A stretch of DNA of 64,000 nt from Colius striatus (GCF_028858725.1 NC_084790.1:4346001-4410000); one strand, 5' to 3'; shown: positions 25,201 to 37,640, numbered from the stretch's first letter. Notes: a model not told the origin generated them from the sequence alone. Numbers and translations: made by a program.

Positions 25201-28200
25201 CCACAGCCACCAGAGACAAGGGGGGTTTTGTTGCATTGCTAAATCAGGTCAATTGAGTCTCTTCTGGCCAGATAGAGCCTGTCTGGCTCCCACATTAAGA
25301 GCTGTTTGAGTGCAGCAATGCTGAGGCAGATGAAAGTTCACCCCACTGCTAACAGTGAGTTGCAGGGCTCCCAGGGGAGAAGGGTCTGTCTGCTCCATGC
25401 ATCTTGGCTCTTCCCTGAGCAGCTCTGCCTTCTCCCCAGCAGCAGACACCCTCACACAGACACAGTAGAAAGCTTACTTGAGGAGCCACAAGCAACAGCT
25501 GCACAACCAAAGGCTGGGCAAAGGTAGGAAGCTCCCTTAGCAGGGACGTTAAAGCAAACAGATCTCCCCAGACATCGAGCAGAAACAGCCCCATAACCAG
25601 CACAATGGTCCCAGCACCTTAGTGATCCAGAAGTTAACACCTGGGAAGTGTTTTCACCTTCCCAGAGCAGTAGCATAAAAGTGTTTGCCATCAATCTCAG
25701 CTCCAGATCAATGTGAACCTCCAAGTACTCACACCCCAGCACGTCCCAGTCCTGCCCTAAGAGCAGCATTTGCCTCTGCCAACTTGTCTTCCCTGGAAGC
25801 CAGCACTTGAACTTCTGCCTTTCAAGTTTCTTACAAGCTGGAAACAGAGTCAAACTTCTCCAGTGAAGAGCCTGGTGGGACACATCTGTAAAAACTCATT
25901 GAAGTGCAGCATGTCATCATCCAGCTGCTCCATAAAGAGCCAACTGATGCAGGTCTGGGAGCTACAGGACCCAGACTGTGTCTTTGGCATGACTCAAACC
26001 CATTTCTGTTCCTTCAGCAAGGCTGGAGTTTACACCACAGACCGTGTGAGATGACTGAGTGTTTGAAAGAGCCTCTCTAGCTCAAAGTGTTGCTTGTATT
26101 CAAGTACAGGCTGCTTTAAGCAATGCTTTTGGCAGACTTGTCCAGTGAGTAGCAGCACAGATTTTTAACGCTGGACACAAACACATCATCCCTTCCTCAC
26201 CCACAAACCTGCAGCTCCAAGAGGCGACAGTCATGTCTGCACAGCTGTATTAGAGTTTTGGGAAAGAAGAGTTAAACAAAGGAAGTAATAGGCTCTGCTC
26301 TGCCAAAAGGCTCCCAAGTTCACATCCTGCCTTTCAAAGAGTTGCTGGTTCTTTGGGACAAGCTTAAAAAAAACACAACCCCATACTGTTCTCCCTTTTT
26401 TAAGGACAGAAAACAGCATCCTGCTGCTTTGCACAGGGCTTGCAAGCATCCTACTGTAAAACAGCAGGCTGCAGAGAAAGACTCCCAACATTTTGAGGGA
26501 GAGGCTGCCAAAATGGCTGGTCCAGCCCTCCACGTGTGCAGCTGCTGCCTTCTCCCAGCATCTGTTCACAGCCCTCCTCAAAATTGGCTTGCCATAATGT
26601 AGCTCTGAGCAACAACTTTGTACAACATTGTTTCTCAAAGACCCTTTCACTGCCCACCCAGCACACTGGTGCCAGGCAAGCATGGGCTGGAAGAGGCAGG
26701 AGAAGCCAAACACATCGTCTGTCTTGGCACAGGACAGCAGTGGGGAGCAGGGTTTTGCACAGGCAGCTCTGCTCCCATCCATCTCACCCCCATCCCCAGC
26801 AGCTCTGCCAGCAGTTATAGAGGGGGTTGCAGAGCTGCATGCTGCCTCAGTAAAAGGCAGCCTGCTTTCACAAACCTGCTGTAATCCATAATGGAAAGGT
26901 TTTAAGTGAATGCAGAACAGGGGCTGCCAAGCTGTGAAGGCAGAAGTCACTTCTGGAAAAGGCTCTGCTCATTCTGCTCCCCACCCCCTCCCATTGCTGA
27001 CCCCCCAAAACAGAGCAATGCCTGTCCCATCCTTCCCCCTCACAATGCTGTTTATGGAAACAGCAGCATCTCAATGGAGCTGGGTTTTCCACAAGGGGTT
27101 TTTTTGGCCCTAGGCATGGGTAAGCAGATTTAGGAAAGTCTACACTCGCCTACAGCCTGCTCTCCTCAGCAAGGTCAATGCTGGACAGCCCTTGCTGCAG
27201 ACTCAACCCAAACCCTGTTGTGCTCCCAGCTCTAAGGGTGCCTGAACCCCAAAACTCCCCCCCATGCAGAGTGAGCAGCACTGCTGCCTGCCAGCCAGTG
27301 GCAGGAGGAGCAGGGAATCAGGGACCCTCACCCAGCACACCCTGATTGCAGGGGATTGTTGTTTCTTGGAGAACAAGCTCACTTAACCATCTGCCTTGCT
27401 AGGATGCAATGGATTAGTCTTTAACAATAAGCAGGCACCAAACACCTGAAGCAGGAACACATATTCTCCTCTTAGCTACAAGGGCAGTCAGGAAACCTCC
27501 ACCAGGTGTCTGGAAAACACCCGAGGCAACCGGGAAGGAGCAACATGGCAATGCAGGGTGAGCCAAGGAGGGAGGAGTTACCTGCAAGACTCACGGTGAC
27601 ATTTCCCCTCACCCACCTCTGCAGAGGCTTCACCTGCAAGTGCTTTGTGTGTACAGGGGCATCATATCTCCAGTCATGGAGAAAAGGTAACAGCAACAGA
27701 TGAGGTGGAAGGAGGGTGGCAGAACCCTACAGAAGCATTTTTGATTTCCCGGAGGCGTAGGTGTGGGAGGTCACCCCATGGAGCCCTGGTACAGGGAGCA
27801 CTTGGACCAAATCATCTCCAAACACTTCAGAACACAGAGGCTCCACCCCAAAGAGGATTCACTAACATTTGCAGCCTTCCAACTATTAAATCATGGCATT
27901 ACTCAGATCTCTCATATGCCACATCTCCTTCCCCCCCCCCCCCCCCCCAATAAGAATCATCAGCAAGCCCTTCTCCAAACAGCAGCAGTGAAGCACCCCG
28001 TATCACCCAGCTCCTCAAAGCCATGCGTGCTGGGTGGGGGTCCTTCCACCTCCACAGCAGCATATGGGGAGACCAGCCTTTGTTTACACCAAGACAAAAA
28101 AAAGGCAGATCCTGTTCAGAGCTCCACAGAAAGCAAAGTGTGCACACCAAGACAGAGAGGCAGTTCTCATCCAGAAACTCGGCACAAATAAAGCATGGAA

Positions 28201-31200
28201 TAAACACCTGGACTCCATCCCAGCAACACAGTTGTTCCTCTTTCCCTTCCTGCCCACCTCCCAAACTTGGAAGATCACTTTATTAATGTAGTAGGCTGCT
28301 ACCAGATGGAGCAGAGAGGAATGCCAAGAACAGATCACTGGCTCCTTGTGAAGCCCAGAGCCTTTCACTAACTTTTTCCAAGCAAAGAGTTAGCCCAGAG
28401 GCACTGGACTGCTTCATTTCAGTGGTGAGCAATCTGCCAGGAAGGTTCTTTGGGTCATCACCAGGAATTAAATGTTTCACAGCTCTGGTTCAGAGTCACT
28501 GTGCCCCAGTTAACAGCAGGTCCCAGGTAAGCTGGGCAGGGCAGCTGCAGAGCCAGGAGCTGCTCATCCTGACTCAGCAAAGAGGAATGTCAGCATCAGA
28601 TCCTGATCCCCGGGGGACGTGTCCCACAAAGCCACAGCCCTGGGTGGGGTTTCTCTGCAAGGAAAGTCAGCCCCTTGAAGGAAAGCTGGAGGCACACAAG
28701 CACGGCAGATGGAGGGAGCAGGGACCCTGCTGACACACCTACACAAGATATTTTTGGCAGCCTTGCTTAGCCTTTAGCCCCTTTCTGAGGAGGGAACAAC
28801 GCAGGTTAGCGAGGGAGGTGAGGAGACACAGCAGCACTGTGACCTCCTTGTGCTCTGCACTGGTGGAGCAGCCTGAGCCAGGGCTACAGCAAAGGTGAGC
28901 AGAGGGTCTGGGTCACAGCAACATCTCCCTGCCATGTTGAAACAAAGGATGCTGCACATCAGGCCAGGCTGCTGCTTCTCCGTGGGGGAGGAGGGACTGC
29001 TGAGCAAGTAGGCCATTAACTTCCTGTCAGCTAGTCTGCAGCAGTAAGGAAAGAAAACAAATCCAGCACTGTGGGGTGTGCAGGCAGCAGAGACAGTCAC
29101 TCTGATCAGCCACCAAGGATGCCAGCACAGGGGATACACGTGTGCAGCCAAGAGCAAGGCTTTCTGAAGAGATGCATCCAACAGGGCAACTGATTGTTCA
29201 TCGGCATGAATTTGGGCAAGCCCACAGCTCCAAGACAAAGTCTAGCCTCAGATCTCATCTAGACGTCCTCAAGGGAGAGGAGACCAACCAAGAAAGGCAG
29301 GAAAGGAGCCTCTCACCCCAGATACTGCTGCTCCTCCCCACCCCACAGCTCCACATCCAGGCATACACCAGCTCCTCACTGCATTTCAAGCGGCAGTGCT
29401 GCCCAGTGAAGTCTCTGAAGATGCCAGCTCCCCAGACCAAACAGACAGCTTTGAACTCTCAGACAGGATTTTCAAGGCATGCTGAGCCACCACTGAGGCA
29501 AAGCACAGAGCTGCCAGTCACTGGGGCTGTAAGGAAGCAGGGGGGGACCAAAGTCCTGCTGCTGCAGGTGCCACCTCCATCCGGGACACAGCCCCGGTCC
29601 CCCAGCCTCAGCCCTGCCAGAGCTCTGGTACCCCTTCAGCACAGCAAGTAAGAAATTAAAGCCTATCTATAATGCATATTTGGGAGCAGCTGGTCCTTTG
29701 AACACACATGCAGTCTTGCCTGTCCTTTGCAGCCAGGCTCTCCCACAACCTTCATTTGGGGAAGCCTCGAGCATTGCTTCAATATTGCCCTTCCCCCACT
29801 TTCACCTCTTTTAGTTCAAAGTGTTCACATAAAGAGAGAAGCCCAGCCTTGATTGTTGTTTCCAGTGAAGAACCAGTAACCCCAGTGCCTAGCTGAAACC
29901 AAAGAGGAATGGTGAGGAATGTGGTGACCCATCCCATTTGCCACCAAACAAGTTCCCAGCACTCATGGGCATGGAGAGGGCAGAGGGCAGAGTTAACCAG
30001 CCACCCTCTCAAAAGGCTTCACAGAGATTTATTGCTGGGGTAATGTCAGATAGGGAGGAAGCCCAGCCCTCTTCCTCCTGCTCTCTTGAAGAAAGAAACT
30101 CAGGAATTTGGCAGAAGGCCACAGCTCAAACAGAGGAGACCCTGTGCTAAGGCATGTACAGAAAAGCAGCCTCTTCCCTGCCAGGATAAACGTTGCTTTT
30201 CCACCCCCTTCTCAGGGGACAGAAAATAATGTCCCTCAACTCCAATACCAGCAAAAGCTCTTTGGAAATGGGTGGGCTCCTTCTGGGCTGTCCTTTGCCA
30301 GACAGGCTCACCTTGCCTGGACAGGATACTCCAGGGGCAGCTGCTGAGAACCAATCCAAAATCCCACATCCAAACCCACATCCTCCGGCTGGAGCTTCCC
30401 CTTCACCACACATCTGGGCATTGCAACCTTACAGCCTCCACCCCAGCAAACAAGGGGCTGGCAGCTGCCAGATGCAAAGCCTCATGTGCCAGCTGTTCTC
30501 AGCTGCTCTTGCTTCCCTTTGCTTCAAGGCATGGCCAGACACAGTAGAAAGCATAAAGCAGGTTCCCGTACACGTTTTGAACATCCAGAGCTAGCCTGGG
30601 GTAGAGGCAAGACAAACAGCCGCCTCTTCTTCAGGAAGGCTGTTAAAGGGTTAAGACAGCAAGCCAGCATCAAAGGGAGCTCTTGAGCAGAGGGGGGTGA
30701 GAAACTGAGATGGGTCTGAGGTTGCGCAGGCTCCTTGGAATCTCAGGAATTTCCCATTATTATCCCACTTCCCTTCCAGCAGTCTGGAGAGGGAGAGCAG
30801 GAGAACAGGACCCCAGGCCCATCCCCAGGGCCTGAGGCAGAAGCACCAGGGATGGAAATGTGTCCCCCCCCACCAGCACATAGTGCCAGGCAAGGCTCTT
30901 TGCCAGAGCTGGTATCAGGGTGCCCACAAGCCAGAGAAGAAAGCTATGGCTCAAGACACTAAGGAGAGCTCAAGTGTCTTCTCCTGCAACTCTCTGCACA
31001 TCAAGGTCTCAAGCTCACAGATGCCAGGCTGGTTGGACCACCACCATGGTAGGCTGAGACCTGCATAGTCCAGGAACAAATATCCCTCTAGTCAACAGTT
31101 TACTCAGCTTCAGACCATGGGTTTCCCCCTCATACTACTCCAGGAAGTTCCTAGTTTCACTCAGAAGCTGGAGCTTCAATAGTGCTGTTGGCCCCCATAG

Positions 31201-34200
31201 AATGAGATACTCAGGAGTTACTTGCTGCTTTTTACTCTGTCACTGTGAATGCCCAGGTGAGATCCCAGGACACAACCATTACCAGCCAAGATTTGAAACA
31301 CTGCAAGTCTCGGTTGCAGCTCTGTTAAATAGGTTTTAGACCATAGTCAAGTCACCATCAACACCTGATATCAGCAACCATCAGCCTAAAGGGGTACAGA
31401 AGTGGAAGGTTTTTGCTAAGGCACCTCACGACTGATGGCCTTACAGCATCTCCTTTCTTCTGCTCTTGGACATTAATAGGGTAATACCCATCTTATGAGG
31501 ACATAGTCAGGATTAATGTTTCTCAAGTACTCTGTGAATGGACCATGCTACAGAAGTGCTAAGTAGTATTAATGTTATCTAATTTTCCAAGGACTGATGA
31601 AGCAGCTACAAAAATCCTATTGCAAAGCTGCTCTATAGACATTGAGAAACATGTCAGGAACACGGAGCCCTGTGTGCTTAGCAGGGACTACCATTCATTA
31701 TGCAACCTCAGAAAGCTGTGCACAATTAAGGGTCCTCCTTGATAAGCAAAACAAAGAAAAAAAAATGGAGCCAGAGAACATCCACCACCCAGAAGCAGCC
31801 CGAAAGATCCAGGAAAGCAAGCTGAGGAGCAGTGCAGGCAGCTGCTGTCATTCTACCCTGCTCTGTCTCGTCTTCCCCACGCTGCTCAAGAGAAAAGGAT
31901 TTTTGCATTCAAGCTGTATTTACATTCAGGTGTATTTACCTTCCCAATATCCAGGGCAAGTGTCAGTAGATTTAGGGTGAATGCACTCGGTCACGAGCCC
32001 ATCAGAGCACAGGCTGCAGTGACACCCACCTTCACTCCATTCTCCCCACACAAACACCTGTAATTCAGTTGGGGTGGCACAAACAGCTTTGTATTTCCCC
32101 TTCTTTAAGGGGCTACAGATTAAGACCAACTCCATACAAATGCCTGCCTGCATGTGAATTGTATTCACCTTTTGTCTGCCCAAGCTGGAACTGGAGAACA
32201 GCCATCAGCTGGCATTTAAGCCTGGAAAACACTGTTTTACTACCAGCATTAATTGGCCTGTGTGACCCCTTCAGACAGGGCTTCTGATGCACTCACAGAA
32301 ACTGCCGGGGAGCAGGAAGGAAAGAGTTTCTGCAGAGGACAGGGTTTCCCACATCCCCATTTCATGGTGTGAGAGCTGATATGCTTAAGAGGGTCCAGCA
32401 AATCCTACAGCAGCATCTCCCAGCCCCAAAGCCTTCTCAGTGGCAACAAGATCAGAGACTTACGCATTGCAATACGGCTTCTTCTCGTAGCCCTTGTAGT
32501 TTTTCATGTTTAGGGTCATCTTGCAGGTCTCACAGTGGAAACATGCTTTGTGCCAGAACTGGAAACAGAGACAAGAGAATCATTAACACACAAATGTCTT
32601 GCAAAACAGGGCCAAGTCCCACTAGAATCACGTGACAAACTTGGTGGCTGCTCCAGCCCAGAGATGTCGGTGATGGCATCCACGAGACCCACAAAACCTA
32701 GAGGACAGATGGTGTTCTTACTAATTCAGGACAAGTAAATCCCCCTGACTCTCTCAAGGCACCTCATCTCAACAGGGTAACAACACTTGTGACTTGCATC
32801 ACAACAGAGTCTTGCTTAACTCCAGACCAGGAATTTATGGTCTCAGTCTAAATACAGGACAGGAAAAGCCTCTTACTCAGAAAGGCTGAATCCAAAGCCC
32901 TGCAAGCAGGGAGCCTGACAGAGTTAACAGCTATGGTTTGCAGGCTTCAAAGTTCCCACTTTAGTGGGTTTTTTTGCTGATGCTAGCCAAGAGATAGCCA
33001 GAAGTGCAGGTCAGGTAAGGTTGCACAACAGACACCAAGCCAAGGAACTGAAGACAGGGGAAATGTTCTCATGAGAGACAGCTCAAAGTCTTTACCACCA
33101 ATATCATCCTTTCATCTTCAACTTCAGTGGCTAATCCCAAGCCTCATAAACCCTATACCCCAGAGGGTACAAGATTACCCCAAGCACACCTTGCTGTGTT
33201 GTCCCCCCTACTCTCCTCATAGTGGGAGTTGTCACGAGCTATGACCGCTCTTGCCAGGGCTGCAACTAACACAGGGCAGGGCTGAGGAGACAGCAATGGG
33301 GAAGAGAAGCTGCTAGCATGACCTTCTGGTGAAGGTAGTTTTGCATCCTCTCCCCCACAGCTCTTTCACCAGCAGCTTCAAGTTGACTGCTGAGGTCAAC
33401 TGACCACATCTGTACAGCATCCCAGCTCTCCTTTTCACTAGTGAGGCACACAGTGAGGCTCAAGGCTAAAGACATCCTCCCTGAAATTCAGATCATGACC
33501 CCACATTATGGGCTGCAATACCTAATGAACTCTGAAGTGTTTTAAGTTGAGAGCTACCCAAAGAGAGTTGGGTAGCCCTCAAGAGTTGAGAGCTTTCCAC
33601 TTGGCATTTAACTGTCCCGAGTGGCTTTCTATGCTGGAAGGAGCCTGATGGAAACAGCTCAGAGCAGCCACAAAGTCATTTTGCAAAGCTTCTCAACCCC
33701 ATATAGACCAAGGCTGATGTCCTGACAGTCACCAAGTGAGCAAGCTTCCTGCTTCCTCCAGCAGCCACAGCCACTAGGACTCGAGGGGTTTGGTGTGACT
33801 TCCCAGGGACCAGACCAGGCATGGCAGAAAGGAAAGCACACAGGCATGAGCTGAGCTGGAGCACTGCAACAGGGAAAGCACAGCCTGAAGCCGTGTCTTG
33901 ACTCACTCAAACCTATACCCTTTACTCACTGGAGGTAAGGCAGTTACCTGCCTTAGGGTTGCCCTCCCTCCTCAGCTGACACTCCTCTCCTTCAGTAATA
34001 TCTTTCCCTGCAATATCAGGGAAAGAACAAGCTAAAAGCCCCAGTAGCACCTTAAAATATCCACCAGATTACAGTCAACAAGCCTGCAGTGTGACACCCA
34101 GGACTCAGAGCCAGGCACACATCTAACACACTTTAAGCAAACCCAGAGGGAACAGCTGGCAGCTGTTGCTACGATTTCCAGCCTTGAGCTTTGCCATTTA

Positions 34201-37200
34201 CACCCCTGCAGCTTGGTCTGTGTTCCTGCAAGGAGACAGCAAGAGCTAAGCATAAGCCCTTGTGCCACCTACCCACAGGTACCACACCCCAGTGCACAAA
34301 CACTGCTAGGCTCTACGAGACTATGACTCAGCCCAGAAGGACAATTTGCCTGGTTTCAGTTGCTCAGAGCAACATATTTGTTCTCTCCCTCTGGTTATAC
34401 GAGTTCCTCTAGAGCTTGCTGCTAACAGCAAGAGAGGCTTCTTGCTGCAACCACACGCTGCTCTGTACCAAAACCCTCCTGCACAGGGTTATTCCCTCAC
34501 CTCTCAGCTTTCAGACTCTTTAAAGACAGGCAGATCAACAGCTGAATCCCGAGTTCTTCAGGCTTTGAGAGTTACAGCCACATTGGAGGTAATTAATAGA
34601 CCTCTCCAAGCTTGTCAGCCATTCATAGCACCGTAATAGCTGTGCATAAATATCAGAGATGCCACTATAATTATGTAGAGATGAGCTGACAGCCAACATG
34701 ACTTCAGAGCCTCTTCCTCTGAGGAATACCCAGGCTCCTGAGAGCCAAGGAGTATCTGGCAAGGCCAGCTGTCCCCCTGCCTGTGGCAGCCTCCACAATA
34801 AGCACAGCAGAAGCGATGCACTCAGGCAGCCTTTACCTCCAAGCCAGAGAGCAGTTAATGTGCATTCTTGCCTCAGTTTGCATTGTTCAGAAGTGTTGCT
34901 GTCCTGTGGCTCATACAAAGGACTGAGCAAGCAGCTGAGAGAGCACTAGCCCATTTCTAAGTCTTGCCACCACTTTGTTTTACCACTGACAGCATTAATG
35001 TCAGATCCACGAACCCAAACCAGCACTAAGAGGGCCACAACACAGAACTGACACAGGGGAACAGCAATTAAGTAGGCTTCCAGTAATGCTACCGCTCACC
35101 CTCCAGCACGGCTGCAGAGAAAGAGGACAAGTTTCAAGCAGGCTCTTAGAGGAGCATTAACGCCTGTGCTTTCCAAGTTGGAAGTGCTCTGAACATCTGG
35201 AGGCATTCCCAGGCACAACTGCACATCCCAGCTCACCCCATGTCCCAGCAGGCTGGGCTCTATGAGCAACACACCAGCCACAGCTCAGGCTGGTAGCTCC
35301 CAGCAATGGAACCCTTTGAGCAACTGTGCTACTCACACCAGGCTAGATCTGGGGACAGGAGAGGTTGGTGCATCTGTTTGTAGCTCATACTGCAGCCACA
35401 CAACTCACCTCCACCGAGTGAAGCCATTGCTTCACACCTGGGAGCAAGCATCACTTGAGACTTGAGGGTTTAGAGGACAACATAAGGAGAGACTCCTTCG
35501 GCAGAAGGCAAATCCTTGATCAGGTTTAACACGTCATAATGGCTAATTCTAGCTTCTGCTCATTCTAGAAAGAGTCATTTTACAATTAGCTTTACGTGGG
35601 TTCAGCAGTTGCAGCTGCAACCACCAAACCCTGCAACAGCCACTTCAGCAGCACAGGAGATGTCACTTCCCCAGCGGAAGCCAGGCACATCACCCAGCAC
35701 CTTATCTGGAGGCATGGGGGGAAGGGAACAACACCCATTTCCCCAAACCCCAGCAGGACATTTGCCTTTCACAAAGTGAAAGATGTGAAAAGTCAAGAGA
35801 CTGAATTAGAAGGCTGAGTTTGACCCCAGCCTGAGCTGTCAGCGGGGCAGTTTCAGTCTCACTTCTCCAGCCCCTGCCCTGCGTTTTGTTAGGCCTGACA
35901 AAGCAGCAAGCTTCTCCTCCTCTGCTGTAGATCTCAGAAGGAAAGTCTTTTTCCCTCCTGAAAGCTTATAAAGGCAGCTACACACGCACACTCCTCCTCC
36001 CAGGAGCCCTTCATCATTGCTGCCTGTGCTTCACCTTATGCAAACAACACCAGAGCTGCCCTTTCGACTTTGCTCCAGGTAGAGCAAAATCAAGAGGACA
36101 GCCACTCTTAACAACATCCTGCTTATCTCATGGGAAGTGGTCAGGCTCTCCCAGCCAGAAACCTCAGGAAAAAACGAACAGAGGGGGAGTTAGCAGTGGG
36201 CAGCTGTGTGCTCTGGGGCATGCTCTCTTACAAGGCTGAGCATGCAATGGTTTTTAGCGAGAGAAAACTAGTAAGACCCCTAGAAACACAAGGTGATGAC
36301 TGCAGCCTCCTGCCTGCTCTCAAACAGACAGAATACGTGGTCTTAGCATGCACATCAGTTGTGCCCTCACAGCAACACACGACTGCCAGTCCAGAAGTAG
36401 CTCAAGACCCACAGGCTGTCTGCACAGGAGGAAGGAATGGGTCATCCCCTCTCTTCCCTTCCAATTATCTGTAATTTGGATACCCTGCAGCTACCGGAGG
36501 GCAGCACAGGCACTAGGAGACAGAGCCACTTCACTGCTCCGACCCAGCAAGACAGTCCCTGGGACACAGGGCTGATAGTTCAGCTCCAAGTCATTCCCAG
36601 CTTAAGGAAGAAACATCATCTGTTAAAAATGCAAACAACAGGGTCTGTTGAAGCTCAGGAATGCCGCTGCCGAGATCCAGCCATTCTTCAAGTTACTTTT
36701 TTTAGTCCCTAAACTGGTCGTCCCGCAAGTCTGGAAGGGGGTGGGGGGTGGGGGTGGAGGGGAGAGCGGGTCTGGTCTCCAGGAGAGGTTGGTTCAGAGA
36801 CAAATCCCACGGGAGCCGGGCAGCACAGGGGATGGGGACACCACCACGGTGGCCCTTCCTGCCATTTGATGCGAGAAATACTCGAAGAGAGACCCTCAAA
36901 GCCCTCACACGCTACAGGAAGGCTAAGCACAAGCTATAAAGATGGAATTCTGGAACAGAGAAGTATCAATTGGGATGGAAGACTACAAAAAGAAAAAAAA
37001 AGAGCTCGGCTAATGCAAACCAGATGAGGCTCCCGGCTCCGGGGGAAGCGTTAACTGTTGCTTTCCATTGCCCCCCGCGGGTGCCCAGCTGCAGCTTCCC
37101 GCGACGCTGCCTCTGCTGCTGCTTTTTCAGCAAATACGAGGAAAAAGAATCCCTTATTTTAAGGAAAAAGCCCCCCATTCCAGTACGCGGAGCTGCCACC

Positions 37201-37462
37201 TCCAGTCCCCTGGGCTAAGGGGACAGCGGGGTCCTGCCCCCCACCCAGCACCCTGAGCAACACGGAGATACCCCACAGAGACGGGAGAAAAGGAAGAGGC
37301 ATCCCATCCAGGAGCAGCCCCCCAACGAGAGACCTCACAAATCCTTCCCACGGGGGGGGGGGGGGGAACCCCCGCCACGGACGCACCCCTCACCTTATCC
37401 AGGCAGTTCACCTTCTCGGTGGGGTACACGATCTTGCCGCAGCGAGCACAGTTCGGGTTCAT
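7072..37462 (-). CDS. LASP1: LASP1, LIM and SH3 domain protein 1 (whole gene, seven coding exons)
   Basis: Coding exons on the minus strand: 37394-37462, 32464-32558, 18179-18263, 10571-10678, 7797-7950, 7545-7636, 7072-7245. All have GT-AG borders, phases fit, and they join to 258 residues (human 261). The LIM domain covers about 5-56, with zinc ligands C5, C8, H26, C29, C32, C35, C53 and H56. Two nebulin repeats follow (about 61-95 and 97-131; [14 protein letters not shown] and KYHEEFERS motifs). A Q/P/S-rich linker runs 132-201. The SH3 domain covers 202-258, with AVYDY, DDGW and PANYV. The family binds F-actin through the nebulin repeats and focal-adhesion or podosome partners (zyxin, VASP) through SH3, in cytoplasm. 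The gene looks intact. The linker diverges most from the human protein I remember. The second nebulin segment has VADTLELQ where human has VADTPELQ. Confidence 0.97.
7246..7544 (-). other. LASP1: LASP1 intron 6
   Basis: A short intron with a GTGAGT donor and CCCCACAG acceptor. It holds a 15-base G run (7483-7497 on plus) and no other recognisable element. Confidence 0.9.
7483..7497. repeat. Poly(G) tract, 15 bases
   Basis: A single-base run in LASP1 intron 6; on the transcribed strand it is poly(C). Its length is likely to vary or to be uncertain in assembly. Confidence 0.9.
7545..7636 (-). CDS. LASP1: LASP1 exon 6: linker
   Basis: It is 92 bases, completes a split glycine codon and then encodes [17 protein letters not shown] through APSGGG, ending in phase 0. 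The SYGYKEPAA stretch matches the human SYGGYKEPAA linker. Between that and the glycine run the sequence has drifted and gained a cysteine. Confidence 0.95.
7797..7950 (-). CDS. LASP1: LASP1 exon 5: end of nebulin repeat 2 and linker
   Basis: It is 154 bases. It encodes [13 protein letters not shown], the second nebulin-type actin-binding motif, then a divergent Ser/Glu-rich linker with a four-glutamine run and PHHIQPSNP. It ends after one base of a glycine codon. The split codon matches exon 6. Confidence 0.95.
8488..8822 (+). mobile_element. CR1 LINE, 3' end fragment
   Basis: It begins in the 'ggctgagaggagacaggagcac' part of ORF2 and ends with the CR1-type tail 'aatgattctata'. Only the last 0.33 kb of the element is present, as expected for 5'-truncated CR1 copies. 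Confidence 0.85.
10090..10395 (+). mobile_element. CR1 LINE, 3' end fragment
   Basis: It shares 'ggccagtgacaggacaagg', 'gccctggcccaggctgccca' and 'ggggaacctgctgtaacagg' with the CR1 piece at 100-592, so both belong to the same CR1 subfamily. The terminal 8-bp repeats are not clear. Confidence 0.85.
10571..10678 (-). CDS. LASP1: LASP1 exon 4: nebulin repeat
   Basis: It is 108 bases, phase 0 in and out, 36 codons: [15 protein letters not shown] through KKTQDQISN. It spans most of one nebulin repeat and the start of the next. Compared with the human residues I remember, I replaces V at its start, Q replaces E, and L replaces P in VADTLELQ. Confidence 0.96.
10679..18178 (-). other. LASP1: LASP1 intron 3
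   Basis: About 7.5 kb with GTGAGC donor and TTGTACCCAG-type acceptor. One antisense-oriented CR1 block lies at about 15308-15935. I found no exon, RNA gene or other repeat family in the rest. Confidence 0.75.
15308..15935 (-). mobile_element. CR1 LINE, 3' end fragment
   Basis: Read on the minus strand it runs from an ORF2 segment ('aaggccaagggcatcctgg') to the 3' end next to 'gtgattccatga'. The plus strand shows 'atggaatcacagag' at the left edge and 'gctgatacaagccaggatgc' at the right. Here it lies in the same direction as LASP1. Confidence 0.85.
18179..18263 (-). CDS. LASP1: LASP1 exon 3: post-LIM and first nebulin repeat
   Basis: It is 85 bases. It completes the split alanine codon of exon 2 and encodes [18 protein letters not shown] through SELQSQ, ending in phase 0. 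H56, the last zinc ligand of the LIM domain, is the first full codon here. Residues match the mammalian protein. Confidence 0.97.
18264..32463 (-). other. LASP1: LASP1 intron 2
   Basis: The largest intron, about 14.2 kb. I recognise no CR1, exon or RNA gene in it; the one notable simple repeat is an 18-base C run at 27931-27948. Its lack of repeats compared with introns 3 and 4 may indicate retained regulatory sequence, which is inference. Confidence 0.7.
27931..27948. repeat. Poly(C) tract, 18 bases
   Basis: A single-base run inside LASP1 intron 2, poly(G) on the transcribed strand. No terminal-repeat or target-site structure surrounds it. Confidence 0.9.
32464..32558 (-). CDS. LASP1: LASP1 exon 2: core of the LIM domain
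   Basis: It is 95 bases. It encodes [12 protein letters not shown], carrying zinc ligands H26, C29, C32 and C35, then [19 protein letters not shown] with C53. It ends two bases into an alanine codon. The acceptor is TGTTTCCAG and the donor GTAAGT. Confidence 0.97.
32559..37393 (-). other. LASP1: LASP1 intron 1
   Basis: About 4.8 kb, with no CR1 or RNA gene recognised. A G-run (37352-37366 on plus) lies close to the donor. Typical first-intron regulatory sequence cannot be judged by eye. Confidence 0.75.
37352..37366. repeat. Poly(G) tract, 15 bases
   Basis: A single-base run 28 bases inside LASP1 intron 1. On the transcribed strand it is poly(C). Confidence 0.9.
37394..37462 (-). CDS. LASP1: LASP1 exon 1 (coding part)
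   Basis: The ATG is at 37460-37462. It encodes [18 protein letters not shown] and NCLDK, 23 codons, ending in phase 0 at a GTGAGG donor. C5 and C8 are the first two LIM zinc ligands. The start is fixed by conservation of the MNPNC amino end; in-frame codons upstream exist but are not conserved. Confidence 0.97.
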
Positions 37463-37640
37463 GGTGAACAATTTTGGAAGCGGGCTTTTAAAAGAAAAAA
37501 AAACCCCAAAAAGCTCACGCTCAGCTCCCACTCGCCGCTACGACACCACCACCACCGCTGCTGCTGCTTCTTCTTCTTCTGGGCCTCCGCCCGCGCCGCC
37601 GCGACCCTAAATAGGCGGAGAGGAATGGGGGGGGGGTGCG
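37463..37640 (-). promoter_or_regulatory. LASP1: LASP1 5' UTR and proximal promoter
   Basis: GC-rich sequence with trinucleotide runs ('ccaccaccacc', 'gctgctgctgcttcttctt' on plus, 37545-37580) that would lie in the 5' UTR. The CArG box at 37606-37615 is about 145 bases above the ATG. The transcription start is not determinable; somewhere near 37570-37600 is plausible. Confidence 0.55.
37606..37615 (-). promoter_or_regulatory. CArG box (SRF-type site) in the LASP1 promoter
   Basis: CCTATTTAGG on the minus strand is a perfect match to CC(A/T)6GG, the serum response factor site. It stands alone in very GC-rich sequence, where an AT hexamer is unlikely by chance. SRF with MRTF drives many actin-cytoskeleton genes, which fits LASP1. 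The same bases could instead act as a TATA-like element. Confidence 0.5.

Noticed and set aside
37481-37496. TTTTAAAA near the LASP1 ATG as a TATA box
   Set aside because: It lies only about 20-30 bases above the conserved start codon, too close to leave a usable 5' UTR.
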